Assembly (NCBI GenBank): GCA_023268955.1 | Contig: JALRJW010000325.1 | Location: 1-15,207 of the forward strand | DNA from: Aliarcobacter sp. | GTDB taxonomy: Bacteria; Campylobacterota; Campylobacteria; Campylobacterales; Arcobacteraceae | Direction: 5' to 3' | DNA: 15,207 nucleotides | In this document: one piece after another, positions 14,325 to 15,207 of the stretch | Numbering within the stretch: the first letter of the stretch is position 1 | Layout: each line of letters starts with the position of its first letter | Position numbers and translations under genes: made by a program | Notes under the pieces: generated by a model | The model's database searches: none | Seen by the model: the letters and a program-made list of their open reading frames with translations, nothing else | What the model was told of the DNA's origin: nothing

Positions 14325-14960
14325 ATGAGTGATACTATAAAAATTTTTAATGCCAAAGAGAATAATTTAAAAAATATTAATTTAGAAATTCCAAAAAACA
14401 AACTGATTATTTTTACAGGTTTATCAGGTTCTGGTAAATCAACATTAGCATTTGATACACTGTATGCAGAAGGTCAAAGAAGATATATTGAGTCCTTATC
14501 TGCCTATGCAAGACAGTTCTTAGATAAAGTTGGAAAACCAGATGTTGAAAGAATTGAAGGCTTAACTCCAGCAATTGCAATTGATCAAAAAACTACTTCT
14601 AAAAATCCACGTTCAACTGTTGGAACTATTACAGAAGTATATGATTATTTAAGACTTTTATATGCAAGAGTAGGAAAACAACATTGCCACCAATGTGGAG
14701 ATCCTATTTCTCAAATGAGTGCTAGTGATGTAATTGATCAGGTTTTAAAACTTCCTGAAAATTCTAAACTTGTTATCTTAGCTCCAATTATTAATAGAAA
14801 AAAAGGAACATTTGCTGATCTTTTAGAAAGCCTAAAAAATAAAGGTTATGTTAGAGCTATGATTGATGGAGTTATGGCAAGGCTTGATGAAGATATAGAG
14901 TTAGAAAAAAACAAAATGCACACTATTAAAGTTGTAATAGATAGAGTTGTTGTTAAAGAA
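14325..14960 (+). CDS. uvrA: Excinuclease ABC subunit A (UvrA), first 212 codons, then broken by a foreign junction
   Basis: UvrA is the damage-recognition ATPase of nucleotide excision repair, normally about 940 residues. Visible here: the first nucleotide-binding domain start with Walker A Gly-Leu-Ser-Gly-Ser-Gly-Lys-Ser-Thr (32-40), the UvrA-typical Gln-Arg-Arg-Tyr-Ile-Glu-Ser-Leu-Ser-Ala-Tyr-Ala-Arg-Gln (51-64), Ile-Asp-Gln-Lys-Thr (86-90), Asn-Pro-Arg-Ser-Thr-Val-Gly-Thr (94-101), and the first half of a zinc site, Cys121-x-x-Cys124. The segment ends in His-Thr-Ile-Lys-Val-Val-Ile-Asp-Arg-Val-Val-Val-Lys-Glu (199-212), normal for UvrA. The next codon onward is no longer UvrA: the same frame continues to a stop at 15053 with 30 residues of an arabinose-binding protein. 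Everything after residue ~212, including the second zinc cysteine pair and ABC signature, is missing. The first 212 codons show no sign of decay, so this is a join, not a worn gene. Confidence 0.93.
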
Positions 14961-14970
14961 GACGTTGAAC
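14952..14970. other. Chimeric junction between Campylobacterota uvrA and gammaproteobacteria-like araF
   Basis: Around the codons for Val210-Lys-Glu-Asp-Val-Glu-Pro the protein family switches in frame from UvrA to AraF, and base composition switches from roughly 30% to about 45% GC (hand count 110 of 247 for 14961-15207). Arg codons change from AGA to CGT and CGC. Both families plausibly have Val-Lys-Glu-Asp-like sequence here, so a short shared k-mer could have caused the join. No inverted repeat, target duplication or transposase marks it. Confidence 0.85.
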
Positions 14971-15053
14971 CAACTAAATTCGTTGAAGTTACTGACGTAG
15001 TTCTTATCACTCGTGACAACTTCAAAGACGAACTAGCGAAAAAAGGGCTGTAA
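14961..15053 (+). pseudogene. araF: 3' remnant of araF, L-arabinose-binding periplasmic protein (last ~30 codons)
   Basis: The residues Asp-Val-Glu-Pro-Thr-Lys-Phe-Val-Glu-Val-Thr-Asp, then Val-Val-Leu-Ile-Thr-Arg-Asp-Asn-Phe and Lys-Asp-Glu-Leu-Ala-Lys-Lys-Gly-Leu, match the C-terminus of E. coli AraF as I recall it, with only a few substitutions; E. coli AraF carries three additional residues at its end. AraF is the periplasmic L-arabinose receptor of the AraFGH ABC importer. The rest of the gene, including signal peptide and sugar-binding lobes, is absent because the sequence upstream is uvrA. The following araG start confirms the operon identity. Probably a fragment of an intact gene in another organism, not a decayed gene. 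Confidence 0.85.
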
Positions 15054-15063
15054 GCTCAATTTC

Positions 15064-15088
15064 GGTGACGGCTACTTTGGCCGTCACC
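15064..15088 (+). promoter_or_regulatory. Intercistronic hairpin between araF and araG
   Basis: GGTGACGGC (15064-15072) and GCCGTCACC (15080-15088) form a perfect 9-bp GC-rich stem with a 7-nt loop, 10 nt after the araF stop. No T run follows, so it is more likely a 3' mRNA-stabilising or partial-attenuation structure than a full terminator. Such hairpins commonly follow binding-protein genes in sugar ABC operons, which keeps binding protein in excess over the ATPase. Confidence 0.75.
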
Positions 15089-15113
15089 CTCTTGATTTAA
15101 CGGAGAGAATCTC

Positions 15114-15207
15114 ATGGCGAAGTCCCCTTCTTACATAGAGTTTTGCAATATTTCGAAGCACTTCCCAGGTGTAAAAGCACTGAACAACGTTAGTTTCCGC
15201 GCAAGCG
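15114..15207 (+). CDS. araG: Sugar ABC transporter ATP-binding protein, AraG-like (first 31 codons)
   Basis: AraG is the double-ATPase subunit that powers the AraFGH arabinose importer. Only the N-terminus is in the window: Tyr-Ile-Glu-Phe (7-10), then Ile-Ser-Lys-His-Phe-Pro-Gly-Val-Lys-Ala-Leu (13-23) and Val-Ser-Phe (26-28), the standard opening of sugar-type ABC ATPases just before Walker A. This pattern alone would also fit RbsA, MglA or XylG; the upstream araF tail makes AraG the best call. CGGAGAG (15101-15107) is a strong ribosome binding site 6 nt before the ATG. Base and codon use are unlike everything left of 14,950. Confidence 0.8.
   Translation, partial: MAKSPSYIEFCNISKHFPGVKALNNVSFRAS

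Noticed and set aside
14325..15053. A single 242-codon frame read as one natural gene
   Set aside because: Its two parts belong to unrelated families (UvrA and AraF) and differ sharply in base composition, so I split it at the junction.
1..15207. CRISPR arrays, tRNA or rRNA genes
   Set aside because: No regularly spaced repeats and no tRNA- or rRNA-like sequence were recognised on either strand.

Overview
Positions 1 to about 14,960 look like a chromosomal segment from an Arcobacter-type Campylobacterota bacterium. Support: very AT-rich DNA, AGA and TTA codons dominating, TATAAT -10 boxes without clear -35 boxes, a compact ubiX-coaD-tmk-hisS-speA-cysE run, and histidine kinases with an H-Q-W-K-Q-P-L H-box. 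The assignment comes from protein and context recognition, not a database search.

Layout. (1) 1-1408, minus strand: the N-terminal 235 codons of a YeiH-type membrane protein, preceded by a small serine-recombinase homologue that has lost its catalytic serine. (2) 1621-9285, plus strand: a tightly packed housekeeping run (flavin prenyltransferase, phosphopantetheine adenylyltransferase, dTMP kinase, histidyl-tRNA synthetase, arginine decarboxylase, serine O-acetyltransferase), then a TauE/SafE-type permease and a soluble double-PAS histidine kinase. Several of these genes overlap or abut, suggesting translational coupling. A 15-bp hairpin closes the run. (3) 9311-14201, minus strand: a large aconitase-fold protein, a membrane-anchored SCO1/SenC-like protein and a membrane histidine kinase, in that transcription order. 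(4) 14325 onward: a divergent uvrA start.

Two things stand out biologically. The 847-residue aconitase homologue keeps the three cysteines expected to hold an Fe-S cluster and the Asp-His-Ser and Gly-Thr-Asp-Ser-His motifs. It has lost the catalytic Ser-Ser-Arg loop and the Arg-Arg-Gly-Asn-His-Glu region, so it is probably not an aconitase enzyme. It sits just upstream of the SCO-like protein and a kinase whose membrane domain carries conserved-looking histidines. I infer a possible redox, iron or copper sensing module. Separately, the recombinase homologue appears catalytically dead but keeps its DNA-binding end.

The last ~250 bases do not belong with the rest. Near 14,955-14,965 the uvrA reading frame runs, in frame, into the C-terminal tail of an AraF-type arabinose-binding protein. 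An intercistronic hairpin and the start of an AraG-type ATPase follow, with GC jumping to about 45% (hand count 110 of 247). This looks like a gammaproteobacterial araFG fragment joined to the Arcobacter sequence, most likely an assembly or library chimera.
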